Origin: Gammaproteobacteria bacterium
GTDB lineage: Bacteria > Pseudomonadota > Gammaproteobacteria > SZUA-140
Length of the DNA: 32,855 bases
Assembly (NCBI GenBank): GCA_020847075.1
Contig: JADLCS010000089.1
Location: 1 to 32,855 of the forward strand
Reading direction: 5' to 3'
The notes under the pieces are model-generated. The model did no database searches. It saw nothing but the letters and a program-made list of their open reading frames with translations, and was not told where the DNA came from. This document shows, in pieces, positions 1 through 8,786 of the stretch (within the stretch, counting starts at the first letter, position 1; each line of letters opens with the position of its first letter). A program made the position numbers and the translations under genes.

Positions 1-1
1 A

Positions 2-103
2 AAGAGAAAGGACTTTATTCTGAGGATGGACGTACTGTCGCCGCAGGAAGCGCCGATAACCAGTCATACGGACCAGGAAACGATGCCGGTAACGGTAATG
101 TAG
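2..103 (+). CDS. possible C-terminal end of a gene entering from the left
   Basis: One frame is open from the window edge to a TAG at 101-103, eight bases before the next start codon. About 70 percent of its codons end in G or C, whereas the competing open frame that runs on to about 212 has a low G/C third-position content and overlaps the next gene deeply. The 33 visible residues match no family I recognise. It could equally be non-coding sequence upstream of the next gene. Confidence 0.3.
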   Translation, partial: KRKDFILRMDVLSPQEAPITSHTDQETMPVTVM

Positions 104-110
104 CCATACC

Positions 111-638
111 ATGCGGACCCTCTCTTCAATCTGTCTGTCCATATTCATCGCCACCGCGGGGAATGCGTTCGCGGCGGGCGCCGCCGGGGATCTCGACGTC
201 ACCATCCAGATGATGGACGCCAGGCAGACTGTCGATGAATTCATCAATCGCATCGAGCTACCCAAGGATCCCGGGGGGAATATCCCGGCCGCCACCAGGA
301 CATCGACTCAGCAGACACCGCCCGGGGCCGGCGATGCGCGCAAACGCCGCGACGGCGAAAAGAGTGACGATGAGCGACGAGGCGGCGACGAACGCTCCGA
401 TCGGCAGGGCGATACACCCGACACCGATCGCCCGCGGGCAGGCGATGACGCCGACAACCGCAGCCCCTCCGGCTTCCGTGACCGCGCGGTCGAGTCGCGT
501 GGACAGCGCGAGAATCTCCAGGAAGCCTCGCGCGAACAACGCGAACAGCAGGAATCGAATCGCCAGAACTCCCGCGACAACTGGGACAGAATCCACGACT
601 CCTATCCACCCTCCGCGTGGCCTGACCGGCAGAAATAG
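111..638 (+). CDS. exported, highly charged disordered protein (unknown function)
   Basis: The 175-residue product begins with a Sec signal peptide (residues 1-21, cleavage likely after Ala-Phe-Ala), followed by a short ordered-looking stretch (25-50). From residue 70 onward it is almost entirely Arg, Asp, Glu, Gln, Ser and Gly, including long runs of alternating acidic and basic residues, which points to intrinsic disorder in the periplasm or at the surface. No catalytic motif is visible and I do not recognise a family. No convincing ribosome site precedes the ATG. It lies upstream of, and in the same direction as, an outer-membrane barrel gene, so a joint envelope role is possible but unproven. 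Two other frames across the same DNA are also open because of the GC-rich composition. The signal peptide is the main reason to prefer this frame. Confidence 0.6.
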   Translation: MRTLSSICLSIFIATAGNAFAAGAAGDLDVTIQMMDARQTVDEFINRIELPKDPGGNIPAATRTSTQQTPPGAGDARKRRDGEKSDDERRGGDERSDRQGDTPDTDRPRAGDDADNRSPSGFRDRAVESRGQRENLQEASREQREQQESNRQNSRDNWDRIHDSYPPSAWPDRQK

Positions 639-670
639 TATAGATTAGGGCTGGTCCGTCCATTCTCACC

Positions 671-697
671 GCCCCGGTGCGGTGGGGCATTTATTCA
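671..697 (+). terminator. weak terminator-like hairpin
   Basis: A five-base-pair GCCCC/GGGGC stem (671-675 and 684-688) with an eight-base loop is followed by an AT-rich tract (ATTTATT). It sits between the exported charged protein and the TPR-barrel gene. It also overlaps the GTG at 682 that would otherwise extend the next gene, which argues for the later ATG at 766. The stem is short, so termination would be partial at best. Confidence 0.3.
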
Positions 698-765
698 CGG
701 CCTTATCCAGCATCTCTCCCGCGGTACCCGGAGCGAGGAAAGGCAACTCTGATTCCTGTGTCGCC

Positions 766-2124
766 ATGCCGTCCAGCGCCCGTGACCCGCAGCGCGCGAA
801 GAGAACCGGGCAGCTGCTGCTCGCGCTGATTCTCTGCCTCATCCTCTCCGGCGCCTGCGCCGACGAGGCCTACGAGCTGGGCATCGATGCCTTCAACCGC
901 GGCGACTATGAAGCCGCCGTCACGCATTTTCTCGCGTCCCGCCCCGAACCCGCCGATAGCGCTGCCCTGTATTACAACCTCGGGGCCAGCTACTACAAAC
1001 TCGCGCGTTATCCGGAGGCCAGAGAGGCCTTTCTCAAGGTCGTGACCGATCCCGCGATCGCCGCGCTGGCGTATTACAACCTGGCGCTCGTCGAAGCCAG
1101 GCTGAACCACTCCGATCAGGTCGCGGCCTGGCTGCAACGCACCATCGAGAGCACGGACAATCCGAAACTACGGGCCCTGGCCCTGGACCTGCTGGAACGG
1201 TATTCCGCCGATCGGGAGACGGATCGCGCCTTGCTGTCGGCCGCGATCCGGTCGACCGCCTCGCCCTGGTCGGGCTTCGTGGTGGGAGAGACCGGGTACG
1301 ACAGCAATGTGATTCTGCGCTCCGACAACCAGACCCTCGTTACCAGCGACCAGGACGATTTCTTCTTCGATGCCTTCGCCTATCTCAGACGGAAACTCCG
1401 CTCGGACGACGCCATCGACATGAGCCTGGAGGGCAGCGCCTATGTCATCAAGTACCGGGATCTGGAAGGCTACGATATCGACTCGCTGCAGCTCGGGGGC
1501 ATTGTAGAGAAAGACATCGCCGGCTGGGCGGCATCGGGGCGCACCCATCTCGTATACAGCTTCCTGGGTGGTGAGGAATTCACACTGGAACCCCGGCTCA
1601 GCCTGAACGCCAGCCGCTGGCTGGAAACGGGCCGCAGCCGCCTGCGCCTGCGCTACGAGGTCAGCCGGATAAACGACCTGGATCCACTCTATTCCTATCT
1701 CTCCGGCTGGCGCCACAGGACCGATGCGCGCATGAGCTGGTTGCGCGGCAACCGGCGCTTACAACTGATGTACCAGTTCGAGGCCAATTACCGCGAAGAA
1801 CTCGCCGCACCCCGCTTCATCAGTTACTCCCCCGTGCGGAACTCGCTGCGGTTCGAGGCCGAAGGCCCGGTCGGTCGCCTGCTCCAGGCTTCGTTCGAAC
1901 TGCGCTATTGCCGCTCGCACTATCTCAACCCCAACGAGCTGACGGATGGAAGCCTGCTGACCCGCGACGATGACCAGTTCAACGCCATCGCGCGGCTCAC
2001 GCACGGATTTCCCGGCGGGAACGAGGTGTCCTTCGAATACCGGCGCACCGCGAACCGGTCCAACATCGACGATTACGACTACACGCAGTACACCGCCATG
2101 CTCGGCCTGCTGCTGTCGTTCTGA
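766..2124 (+). CDS. TPR plus outer-membrane beta-barrel protein
   Basis: The 452-residue product has a signal peptide (hydrophobic core about 16-29, type I cleavage after Ala-Cys-Ala). TPR-like helical repeats follow at residues 35-130 (AYELGIDAFNRGDYEAAV, LYYNLGASYYKLARYPEA). From about residue 165 to the end there are alternating amphipathic strands with aromatic ends and a C-terminal Phe, as in beta-barrel outer-membrane proteins; the sequence GYDSNV at the barrel entrance is common in such proteins. The layout resembles TPR-barrel proteins of export systems, including Slam (DUF560) proteins of similar length, but I cannot assign it to that family. The frame stays open back to a GTG at 682 without a ribosome site. 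The ATG at 766 places the signal peptide correctly. It converges on ptsP with only ten bases between stops. Confidence 0.75.
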   Translation: MPSSARDPQRAKRTGQLLLALILCLILSGACADEAYELGIDAFNRGDYEAAVTHFLASRPEPADSAALYYNLGASYYKLARYPEAREAFLKVVTDPAIAALAYYNLALVEARLNHSDQVAAWLQRTIESTDNPKLRALALDLLERYSADRETDRALLSAAIRSTASPWSGFVVGETGYDSNVILRSDNQTLVTSDQDDFFFDAFAYLRRKLRSDDAIDMSLEGSAYVIKYRDLEGYDIDSLQLGGIVEKDIAGWAASGRTHLVYSFLGGEEFTLEPRLSLNASRWLETGRSRLRLRYEVSRINDLDPLYSYLSGWRHRTDARMSWLRGNRRLQLMYQFEANYREELAAPRFISYSPVRNSLRFEAEGPVGRLLQASFELRYCRSHYLNPNELTDGSLLTRDDDQFNAIARLTHGFPGGNEVSFEYRRTANRSNIDDYDYTQYTAMLGLLLSF

Positions 2125-2134
2125 TCCGGGGAGG

Positions 2135-4402
2135 CTACCTGCCCGCCCGGACCAGGCTGCCCAATCCGGCCTGTTGCAGGATACCATCGAGATGGCGACG
2201 GATGCTGCGGGTATCCTCCAGCGCCAGCACCTCGTCCAGGATGTCCCGCGCCCGGCCGATGCTGAAGTTGTGGATCACCCATTTGACCCGAGGCAGACTG
2301 GTGACGCTCGCGCTCAGGTTCGACACGCCCATTCCGAGCAGCAGAATCGCCGAGGCGGGATCGCCCGCCATCTCGCCGCAGACCCCGACCGCCCGGCCGC
2401 AGCGTTGCGCGGTGACCACCACCTGCATCATCGCCCGCAGTACCGCCGGATGCAGGGAATCGTACAAGGAGGCCACGCGCGCATTATTCCGGTCCACGGC
2501 CAGCATGTACTGCGTCAGATCGTTGGTGCCGATGGAAAGAAAGTCTACCCTGGGCGCCAGCGAGTCGATCTGGTAAATGGCCGACGGCACTTCGATCATG
2601 ATGCCGATCTCCGGCATCGTCACCGCCTCGCCCTGCCCGCACAGCTCCTGGTGCACCCGCCGGACGATGCGCAGCGCCTGATCGACCTCGCCGACGTCGC
2701 TGATCATCGGTAACAAAAGCCGTAAATTGCCCAGCCCGATGCTGGCGCGCAGAATCGCGCGCAATTGCACCGAGAATATCTCCGGATGATCGAGCGTGAT
2801 CCGGATGCCGCGCCAGCCCAGGAACGGGTTCTCCTCGTGGATCGGGAAATAGGACAGCATCTTGTCCCCACCCACGTCTAGCGTGCGTACCGTCACCGGC
2901 AGGGGGGCATACGCCTCCAGCACCTGCCGATAGATCTGGCGTTGTTCCTCCTCGCTCGGAAAACGGTTCCGGATCATGAAGGGAAACTCGGTCCGGTACA
3001 GACCGATGCCCTCCGCGCCCTGATGCAGCGACGGATTGATGTCCGATAACAAGCCGGCGTTGGCATAGAGCGGGATATGTATCCCGTCCGGCGTGATGGC
3101 GGGAAGATCGCGCAGTTCGGCCAGTCCGGCCGCGAGCCGCTCCTCTTCCCGGGCCAGCAGGAGATACTCCTCGCGGACCTTGGCCGAGGGCGAGATGAAC
3201 AGGGTGCCGCTGTCGCCGTCGACGATCAGCTCGCGCCCGTCTATGCGCCCCACCGGCAGTTCGCTCAGGCCGACCACCGCCGGAATACCGAGGGAACGGG
3301 CCAGTATCGCCACGTGCGAAGACCCGGAACCGCGCACCGTCACCACGCCCGCCAGTCGATCCAGCGGCACCTCCGCGAGCATCGAGGCCGTGATCTCGTC
3401 GCCGACCAGCACGGCGCGCTCGGGATACTTCCGTTCATCCCGCGGGGTATTTTCCAGCCGCGCGAGGATACGTCGCCCGACGTCGCGTACGTCCTCCGCA
3501 CGCTCACGGAGATAGGCATCCTCCATCAGGTCGAAGACCCGCGTATGCTCCGCGATCGTGTCGCGCAAGGCGCCGGCCGCCCAGTTACCGGCACGTATGC
3601 GCTCTATGGTCTGATTCTCCAGGCTGGGGCTGCTCAGCATCAGGGTGTAGGCATTGAACAAGGCGTGATCTTCGGCGGTGAGTGAATCCCCCATGCGATG
3701 CTCGAGGGCCCGGATATCCCCGCGCGCGGCCTCCAACGCTGCCTGGAAGACGGCCACCTCTCCCTCGACATCGCTGATCTGTCGATCCGGTATCGCGCTC
3801 AGATCCGCCGGCGGATAGATCACCACGGCCGCGCCGAAACCGATACCGGGGGCCCCGGGCAGGCCCACGATCGGGCGCGATTCGACCCCCTCCTGGTCGG
3901 CGGCAAATCCCCGGATTCCCCCGCTCGCCGCGGCGAGCGCGATCGCGCCGGACAACTGCGCGGCGATGGTGAGCAGGAACGCCACTTCGTCGTCGTGGAA
4001 GCGGCGCTTGTCATACTGGCGCGCGACCAGGACGCCCATCACCCTGCGGTGATGGATGATCGGCACGCCGAGGAAACCGTGATAGTAGACCTCACCCGTC
4101 TCGGCGATGAACCGATACCGCGGATGGATGGGCGCATCGTCGAGATTGAGGGGTTCCTCGGTCTCCCCCACCACGCTGACTAGCCCTTCGCCCCGCGCAA
4201 GGGAGACCCGGCCGATGGATTCGGGATTCAGGCCGTCCGTGGCCATGAGGATGTAGGCGTCCTGGGCGGGATCGAACAGATAGACGGTGCAGACATCGAC
4301 CTTGATGGCCTGCTTCACCCGCGTGACGATGATCGTCAGGGCCTGCTCCAGATCGCGGGCCGCATTGACTTCCTGAACTATGCGCCGAAGTGTGGCGAGC
4401 AT
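2135..4402 (-). CDS. ptsP: PEP-protein phosphotransferase PtsP (enzyme I-Ntr)
   Basis: PtsP transfers phosphate from phosphoenolpyruvate to NPr (PtsO) at the head of the nitrogen phosphotransferase system, a cytoplasmic regulatory relay that senses glutamine and 2-oxoglutarate. The 755-residue product has the family's full layout: an N-terminal GAF domain (about 5-155), an EI N-terminal region (about 178-300), the phosphohistidine swivel domain with GSGSSHVAILARS (His363 is the phosphorylated residue) and a PEP-utiliser barrel ending in VGVCGEMAGDP (catalytic Cys about 675). The N-terminus MLATLRRIVQEVNAA is typical of PtsP. It lies 27 bases downstream of rppH, the same order as in Escherichia coli, and is almost certainly co-transcribed. 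The PTS partners ptsO and ptsN are not in this window. Confidence 0.97.
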   Translation of the reverse strand: MLATLRRIVQEVNAARDLEQALTIIVTRVKQAIKVDVCTVYLFDPAQDAYILMATDGLNPESIGRVSLARGEGLVSVVGETEEPLNLDDAPIHPRYRFIAETGEVYYHGFLGVPIIHHRRVMGVLVARQYDKRRFHDDEVAFLLTIAAQLSGAIALAAASGGIRGFAADQEGVESRPIVGLPGAPGIGFGAAVVIYPPADLSAIPDRQISDVEGEVAVFQAALEAARGDIRALEHRMGDSLTAEDHALFNAYTLMLSSPSLENQTIERIRAGNWAAGALRDTIAEHTRVFDLMEDAYLRERAEDVRDVGRRILARLENTPRDERKYPERAVLVGDEITASMLAEVPLDRLAGVVTVRGSGSSHVAILARSLGIPAVVGLSELPVGRIDGRELIVDGDSGTLFISPSAKVREEYLLLAREEERLAAGLAELRDLPAITPDGIHIPLYANAGLLSDINPSLHQGAEGIGLYRTEFPFMIRNRFPSEEEQRQIYRQVLEAYAPLPVTVRTLDVGGDKMLSYFPIHEENPFLGWRGIRITLDHPEIFSVQLRAILRASIGLGNLRLLLPMISDVGEVDQALRIVRRVHQELCGQGEAVTMPEIGIMIEVPSAIYQIDSLAPRVDFLSIGTNDLTQYMLAVDRNNARVASLYDSLHPAVLRAMMQVVVTAQRCGRAVGVCGEMAGDPASAILLLGMGVSNLSASVTSLPRVKWVIHNFSIGRARDILDEVLALEDTRSIRRHLDGILQQAGLGSLVRAGR

Positions 4403-4429
4403 CCTGGTTTCCGCGCCGCGGGCTTCGCG

Positions 4430-4963
4430 TCATCCGCCATGACCAAGCCCGATGTTTTTATGCGCCCGCAGAACCGGGCTGACCTGGCCGTCGCTGAACA
4501 GCACTTCGGAAAACTCCTCGAGGGCGCTGCGGTATACACTGCGCTTGAACGAGACGACCTCCTTCAACGGGCTCCAGAAATCCACCCAGCGCCAGTGGTC
4601 GAATTCGGGCTGATCCGTGCAATCGAGGCGGACCCTTCCTTCGTCACCGACCAGATACAGCAGATACCAGACCTGTTTCTGCCCGATGCACAGGGGGCGG
4701 CTGCGCCGCCTGATCAGGTGCTTGGGGAGACGGTAGCGCAGCCAGTCGCGCGTGCGGCCGAGCACCACCACGTCCTCCGCCTCGAGGCCGATCTCCTCGC
4801 GCAGTTCGCGGTACATCGCCTGCTCGGGGGCCTCGTCCTCCCGGATACCCCCCTGGGGGAACTGCCACGCCTCCTGACCGATCCGGCGCGCCCACAGCAC
4901 CTTCCCCTCGGCATTGCTCAGGACAATCCCGACGTTGGCTCTGTATCCATCCAAATCAATCAC
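4430..4963 (-). CDS. rppH: RNA pyrophosphohydrolase RppH
   Basis: RppH removes pyrophosphate from 5'-triphosphorylated mRNA and so opens RNase E-dependent decay. The Nudix box is complete (residues 38-60, with GGIRED and the metal-binding RELREE core), preceded by the family signature AWQFPQGG. The frame is open upstream to 5026, but a GTG at 4963 gives the family's usual N-terminus [15 protein letters not shown] and has a Shine-Dalgarno-like GGGAAGG eight bases upstream, so I chose it (177 residues). The upstream extension of 21 residues matches nothing in the family. It is the first gene of the rppH-ptsP unit and is divergent from the HAD phosphatase gene. Confidence 0.93.
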   Translation of the reverse strand: MIDLDGYRANVGIVLSNAEGKVLWARRIGQEAWQFPQGGIREDEAPEQAMYRELREEIGLEAEDVVVLGRTRDWLRYRLPKHLIRRRSRPLCIGQKQVWYLLYLVGDEGRVRLDCTDQPEFDHWRWVDFWSPLKEVVSFKRSVYRSALEEFSEVLFSDGQVSPVLRAHKNIGLGHGG

Positions 4964-4971
4964 TTGCGTAA

Positions 4972-4978
4972 CCTTCCC
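4972..4978 (-). promoter_or_regulatory. ribosome binding site deciding the rppH start
   Basis: On the minus strand GGGAAGG lies eight bases before the GTG at 4963. It supports the shorter rppH start, which also restores the conserved N-terminus of the family. Confidence 0.6.
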
Positions 4979-5143
4979 GGGGGCTTTTTGCAATTGATTC
5001 TCCCATAACTGGCGCCGGCTCCGCAATTCCGGCGCGGCACCGCCCCGGCCCGCGGGCCTAGACGCGCGGCAAGGCCTTGCAAGCCATGCCCGTATCCACT
5101 ACTTTAAGCAATATCAATAAGTTGAAACCATGGATCGTCTAAT

Positions 5144-5797
5144 TTGGCACTCGCACTGTTTGATCTCGACAATACCCTGCTCGCCGGAGACAGCGACTAT
5201 CTGTGGGGGGAATTCCTGGTGGAACGGGGCATCGTGGACGGGGAGGACTACGCCCGCGAAAACGCGCGCTTCTACCGTGAATACCAGGCGGGCACCCTGG
5301 ATATCCACGCCTGGCTGACCTTCCAGTTGAGACCCCTCGCCGCGCACGACCCCGGCTTCCTGCACGAGCTGCGCGACCGCTTCCTGGAGGAAAGGATCCA
5401 GCCGATCATCCTCCCCGCAGGACGGACGCTGATCGAGACCCACCGCGCGCAGGGGGACACGCCGCTGATCATCACCGCGACCAATTCCTTCATCACGCGT
5501 CCGATCGCCACCTCGCTCGGGGTCGAACACCTGATCGCGACGGAGCCCGAGATCGTCGCGGGGCGTTATACGGGCGGCGTGACCGGCATACCCTGTTTCA
5601 GGGACGGCAAGGTCGAGCGCCTGACCGCCTGGATGGCCGAGCATCGCATGAACCTGGGCGGCAGCTGGTTCTATTCCGACTCACATAACGATCTGCCGCT
5701 GCTGCAGCGGGTCGACCACCCGGTCGCGGTCAATCCCGACGACACGCTGGCGCGCCACGCGGCGAGCCGGGCATGGCCCATCCTCGATCTGCGCTGA
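5144..5797 (+). CDS. HAD-superfamily phosphatase (HAD-IB, SerB-like)
   Basis: The 217-residue cytoplasmic protein opens with the HAD motif I sequence LALFDLDNTLLAGDSD (nucleophile Asp7, acid/base Asp9). It continues with an alpha-helical cap, motif II (ITATNSF), a lysine-containing region and the metal-binding motif SDSHNDLPLL. This is the pattern of the HAD-IB subfamily that contains phosphoserine phosphatase-like enzymes; the true substrate cannot be read from sequence. The start is a TTG at 5144. An ATG 14 bases upstream is out of frame, and the TTG gives the usual family N-terminus. Its last 25 bases overlap the ABC permease gene, so the two are translationally linked. This gene divergent to rppH is a common gammaproteobacterial arrangement. 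Confidence 0.88.
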   Translation: MALALFDLDNTLLAGDSDYLWGEFLVERGIVDGEDYARENARFYREYQAGTLDIHAWLTFQLRPLAAHDPGFLHELRDRFLEERIQPIILPAGRTLIETHRAQGDTPLIITATNSFITRPIATSLGVEHLIATEPEIVAGRYTGGVTGIPCFRDGKVERLTAWMAEHRMNLGGSWFYSDSHNDLPLLQRVDHPVAVNPDDTLARHAASRAWPILDLR

Positions 5798-6765
5798 ACT
5801 CCAGCGCCACGCTGCTGGGGATACTCGCCCTCGCGGGCGTTGCCAGCCTGTTGTTCGCCATCGCCACGGGCGGCGTCTCCGTGGCCTGGGGCGAACTGTG
5901 GTCCATACTGCTGGGGGACCGCGCAACGCCCAATTATATCCTCGTGACCGAACTCAGGCTCCCGCGCGCCCTGACCGCCTTCGCCTGCGGCGGCATGCTC
6001 GCCCTGGCCGGCGCCCTGATGCAGGTCCTGCTGCGCAACCCGCTGGCGGACCCCTACATCCTGGGCGTATCCGGCGGGGCGGCCGTCGGCGCCTTGTCGG
6101 CCCTGCTCCTCGGGCTCGGCGGGATCTGGCTCACCGGGGGCGCCTTCGCCGGGGCCCTGCTGTCGATGCTGCTGGTGTTCACCCTGGCGCATGGACGCGG
6201 CGCATGGACGCCGACCCGACTGCTGCTGACCGGGGTCGTGGTGGCGGCGGGCTGGGGCGCCATCATCAGCCTGATCCTCTCGCTCAGCCCCGACACCACC
6301 TTGCGTGGCATGATCTTCTGGCTGCTGGGCGATCTGAGCCAGGCGTCCCATCCGGGCCTCGGGGCGATCGTGCTGGCGCTCGGGCTGATCGTCGCGCTCG
6401 TCAGCGCACGCGGGCTGAACGTCCTGGTGTTCGGCGAACTCAAGGCGCGCACCCTCGGCATCGGCGTCGACCGCCTGCGCCTGCGCCTGTACATCCTCGC
6501 CTCGCTGCTCACCGCGGTGGCCATCACCATCGCCGGCAATATAGGTTTCATCGGCCTCATCGTGCCGCATCTGGCGCGCCTGGTCGTCAGTCACGATCAC
6601 CGCATCCTGCTGCCGGCCTCGACCCTGCTCGGGGCCATCTTCCTGGTGGTCGCCGACACCCTGGCCCGCTCGGCCTTCTCGCCGCTGCAACTGCCGGTCG
6701 GCGTCATGACGGCGCTGATCGGCGTCCCGCTGTTCCTCTACCTGCTGCGGCGCAGTCCCTCATGA
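5773..6765 (+). CDS. FecCD/BtuC-family ABC transporter permease
   Basis: This inner-membrane permease of about nine to ten helices belongs to the FecCD/BtuC family, which imports cobalamin, haem or ferric siderophores. The 330 residues match the usual family length. Characteristic segments include LRLPRALTAFACGGMLALAG, LRNPLADPYILGVSGGAAVG, the GFIGLIVPHLARL loop that contacts the ATPase, and a final basic tail. The ATG lies inside the end of the HAD gene (25-base overlap) and the stop overlaps the ATPase start in ATGA, so permease and ATPase should be made in a fixed ratio. No periplasmic binding protein is encoded nearby, so the substrate is open. Cobalamin is a reasonable guess because BtuF genes are often unlinked. 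Confidence 0.92.
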   Translation: MAHPRSALNSSATLLGILALAGVASLLFAIATGGVSVAWGELWSILLGDRATPNYILVTELRLPRALTAFACGGMLALAGALMQVLLRNPLADPYILGVSGGAAVGALSALLLGLGGIWLTGGAFAGALLSMLLVFTLAHGRGAWTPTRLLLTGVVVAAGWGAIISLILSLSPDTTLRGMIFWLLGDLSQASHPGLGAIVLALGLIVALVSARGLNVLVFGELKARTLGIGVDRLRLRLYILASLLTAVAITIAGNIGFIGLIVPHLARLVVSHDHRILLPASTLLGAIFLVVADTLARSAFSPLQLPVGVMTALIGVPLFLYLLRRSPS

Positions 6766-7541
6766 CCCCCCTGCTGGCCACCCGTGGTCTCGACGTTTCG
6801 ATCGCGGGAACGGGGATCTGCCGCGGCCTCGATCTCCGCATCGAACACGGCAGCCGCTGGGCCGTGCTCGGGCGCAACGGTTGCGGGAAAACGACCCTGC
6901 TAAAGACGCTGGCGGGACTGCATCCGCACGACGCGGGCGAAATCCTCCTCGCCGGAGAGACGCTGGCGAAGATCCCGCGCGTACGACTGGCGTGCACCCT
7001 CGGAATCCTGTTGCAGGAACAGGAGACCCTCTTCCCGGGGACGGTGCTCGAGGCCGCCCTGACCGGCCGGCACCCCTATCTCGCCCCGTGGCGCCGGGAA
7101 AGGGAGGAAGACATCGGGCACGCCCGCTCCGCCCTCGCCCAGGTCGGGCTGGCCGGAAAGGAATCCCGCATCCTGTCGACCCTTTCCGGCGGCGAACGCC
7201 AGCGCCTCGCCATCGCGGCCCTTCTGACGCAGGATCCCGCGCTTTACCTGCTCGACGAACCGAGCAGCCATCTGGACCTGTATCATCAGATCCACATCCT
7301 GCGCATCCTCCGCGACGCGACCCGCAGCGGCGCCAAGTCGCTGGTCATGGTGCTGCACGACGTCAATCTGGCCGCCCGGTTCTGTGATCATGCGCTGCTG
7401 CTGTTCGACCCGGAGCACCTGGCGCACGGCCCGATCGGGGAAGTCCTGACGGAGGAAAACCTGTCGAGGCTGTACGGCCACCCGATGCGCAGACTCGACA
7501 CGGAACAGGGCGAGATCTTCTCGCCGGCATGGGACGACTGA
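6762..7541 (+). CDS. BtuD/FecE-type ABC transporter ATPase
   Basis: This ATP-binding subunit energises the neighbouring permease. All nucleotide-binding motifs are present in the 259 residues: Walker A GRNGCGKTT (37-45), signature LSGGERQRL (141-149), Walker B LYLLDEPSS (161-169) and the switch His in VMVLHDVNL (199). The C-terminal GEVLTEENLSRLYG is typical of cobalamin and iron-chelate ATPases. The same frame is open far upstream across the permease gene, but the ATG at 6762, overlapping the permease stop as ATGA, is the natural start. It converges on pilT, with only a short GC hairpin without a T-run between the stops. Confidence 0.94.
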   Translation: MTPLLATRGLDVSIAGTGICRGLDLRIEHGSRWAVLGRNGCGKTTLLKTLAGLHPHDAGEILLAGETLAKIPRVRLACTLGILLQEQETLFPGTVLEAALTGRHPYLAPWRREREEDIGHARSALAQVGLAGKESRILSTLSGGERQRLAIAALLTQDPALYLLDEPSSHLDLYHQIHILRILRDATRSGAKSLVMVLHDVNLAARFCDHALLLFDPEHLAHGPIGEVLTEENLSRLYGHPMRRLDTEQGEIFSPAWDD

Positions 7542-7583
7542 GGCTGAGGTCCCGGAGATATCCGGGGGTGGATCCGTCGCGGC

Positions 7584-8624
7584 TTATTCGCGGAAGGCGT
7601 CGCGATGGGCGGCCTTCGCCATCGCCTCCTGACGATTGACCACGCCCTTGCGCACCAGATCCAGCAGGCATTGATCGAGGGTCTGCATCCCGTGCGACTG
7701 TCCGGTCTGGATGGCGGAATACATCTGCGGCACCTTGTTCTCGCGGATCAGGTTGCGTATCGCCGGCGTGCCGATCATGATCTCGGGCGCCGCCACGCGG
7801 CCGCCGCCGACCTTCTTGAGCAGGGTCTGCGAGATCACCGCGCGCAGCGATTCCGACAGCATCGAACGCACCATCTCCTTCTCCGCCGCGGGGAACACGT
7901 CGATGATACGGTCGATGGTCTTGGCGGCCGAGCTGGTATGCAGGGTGCCGAACACCATGTGGCCGGTCTCGGCGGCGGTGAGCGCGAGCGAGATCGTCTC
8001 CGGGTCACGCATTTCACCGACCAGGATGACGTCGGGGTCCTCGCGCAGGGCCGAGCGCAGGGCCTCGGCGAAACCGAGCGAATCGCGCCCGATCTCGCGC
8101 TGGTTGACCAGGCATTTCTTGCTCTGATGCACGAACTCGATGGGGTCCTCGATGGTCAGGATGTGCCCGAACTCGTTATTGTTCTTGTAGTCGATCATCG
8201 CCGCCAGCGTGGTCGACTTACCCGAGCCGGTCGGCCCGGTCACCAGCACGATACCGCGCGGATAGTCCGAGATATCCTTGAACACCGCCGGCGCGCTCAG
8301 TTCCTCCAGGGAGAGGATCGTGGAGGGAATGGTGCGGAATACCCCGCCCACGCCGCGGTTGTGATTGAATACGTTGACACGGAAGCGGGACAGGCCGGGG
8401 ATCTCGAAGGAGAAATCCGTCTCCAGGAATTCCTCGAAATCTTTGCGCTGCTTATCGCTCATGATGTCATAGAGCATCGTCTGCACCGTCTTGTTGTCCA
8501 GCGGCGGCACGTTGATGCGGCGCACGTCGCCGTCGACGCGGATCATGGGCGGCAATTCGGCGGAAAGATGCAAATCCGAGGCATTATTCTTGGCGCTGAA
8601 GGCCAGCAGCTCGGCGATATCCAT
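7584..8624 (-). CDS. pilT: type IV pilus retraction ATPase PilT
   Basis: PilT is the cytoplasmic hexameric motor that depolymerises type IV pili, driving twitching motility and DNA uptake. The 346-residue product has an N-terminal PAS-like domain (1-100), Walker A GPTGSGKST (130-138), the Asp box and Walker B region DPDVILVGEMRDPET (196-210), the His box GHMVFGTLHT (221-230) and the PilT-specific AIRNLIRE helix (288-295) needed for retraction. The gene is divergent from yggS, the standard gammaproteobacterial order. PilU, which usually follows PilT, is missing here; the ABC importer occupies the downstream side. The ATG at 8624 gives the family's usual MDIAELL N-terminus. Confidence 0.97.
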   Translation of the reverse strand: MDIAELLAFSAKNNASDLHLSAELPPMIRVDGDVRRINVPPLDNKTVQTMLYDIMSDKQRKDFEEFLETDFSFEIPGLSRFRVNVFNHNRGVGGVFRTIPSTILSLEELSAPAVFKDISDYPRGIVLVTGPTGSGKSTTLAAMIDYKNNNEFGHILTIEDPIEFVHQSKKCLVNQREIGRDSLGFAEALRSALREDPDVILVGEMRDPETISLALTAAETGHMVFGTLHTSSAAKTIDRIIDVFPAAEKEMVRSMLSESLRAVISQTLLKKVGGGRVAAPEIMIGTPAIRNLIRENKVPQMYSAIQTGQSHGMQTLDQCLLDLVRKGVVNRQEAMAKAAHRDAFRE

Positions 8625-8786
8625 TTACGTCCTCTCCCGTTCTTGGTGGCACACTGACGGGCGATCGCCCCGGGCCCGACCTGATATGATTACCCTGACG
8701 GTTAACGGCATCCCCACCCACATCTTGAGCATGACTATACGCCGAACGGAACTGCCGTACAGCGCGCGCCCGAACGGAGCCGGTCC

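Noticed and set aside
5898-6761. Upstream extension of the ABC ATPase frame across the permease gene
   Set aside because: The 288 extra residues are Arg/Pro-rich and match the shadow of the permease; the ATGA junction at 6762 gives the proper start.
7551-7566. CCCGGA-GATA-TCCGGG hairpin between the ABC ATPase and pilT stops
   Set aside because: Six-base stem without a T-run on either strand; too weak to call a terminator.
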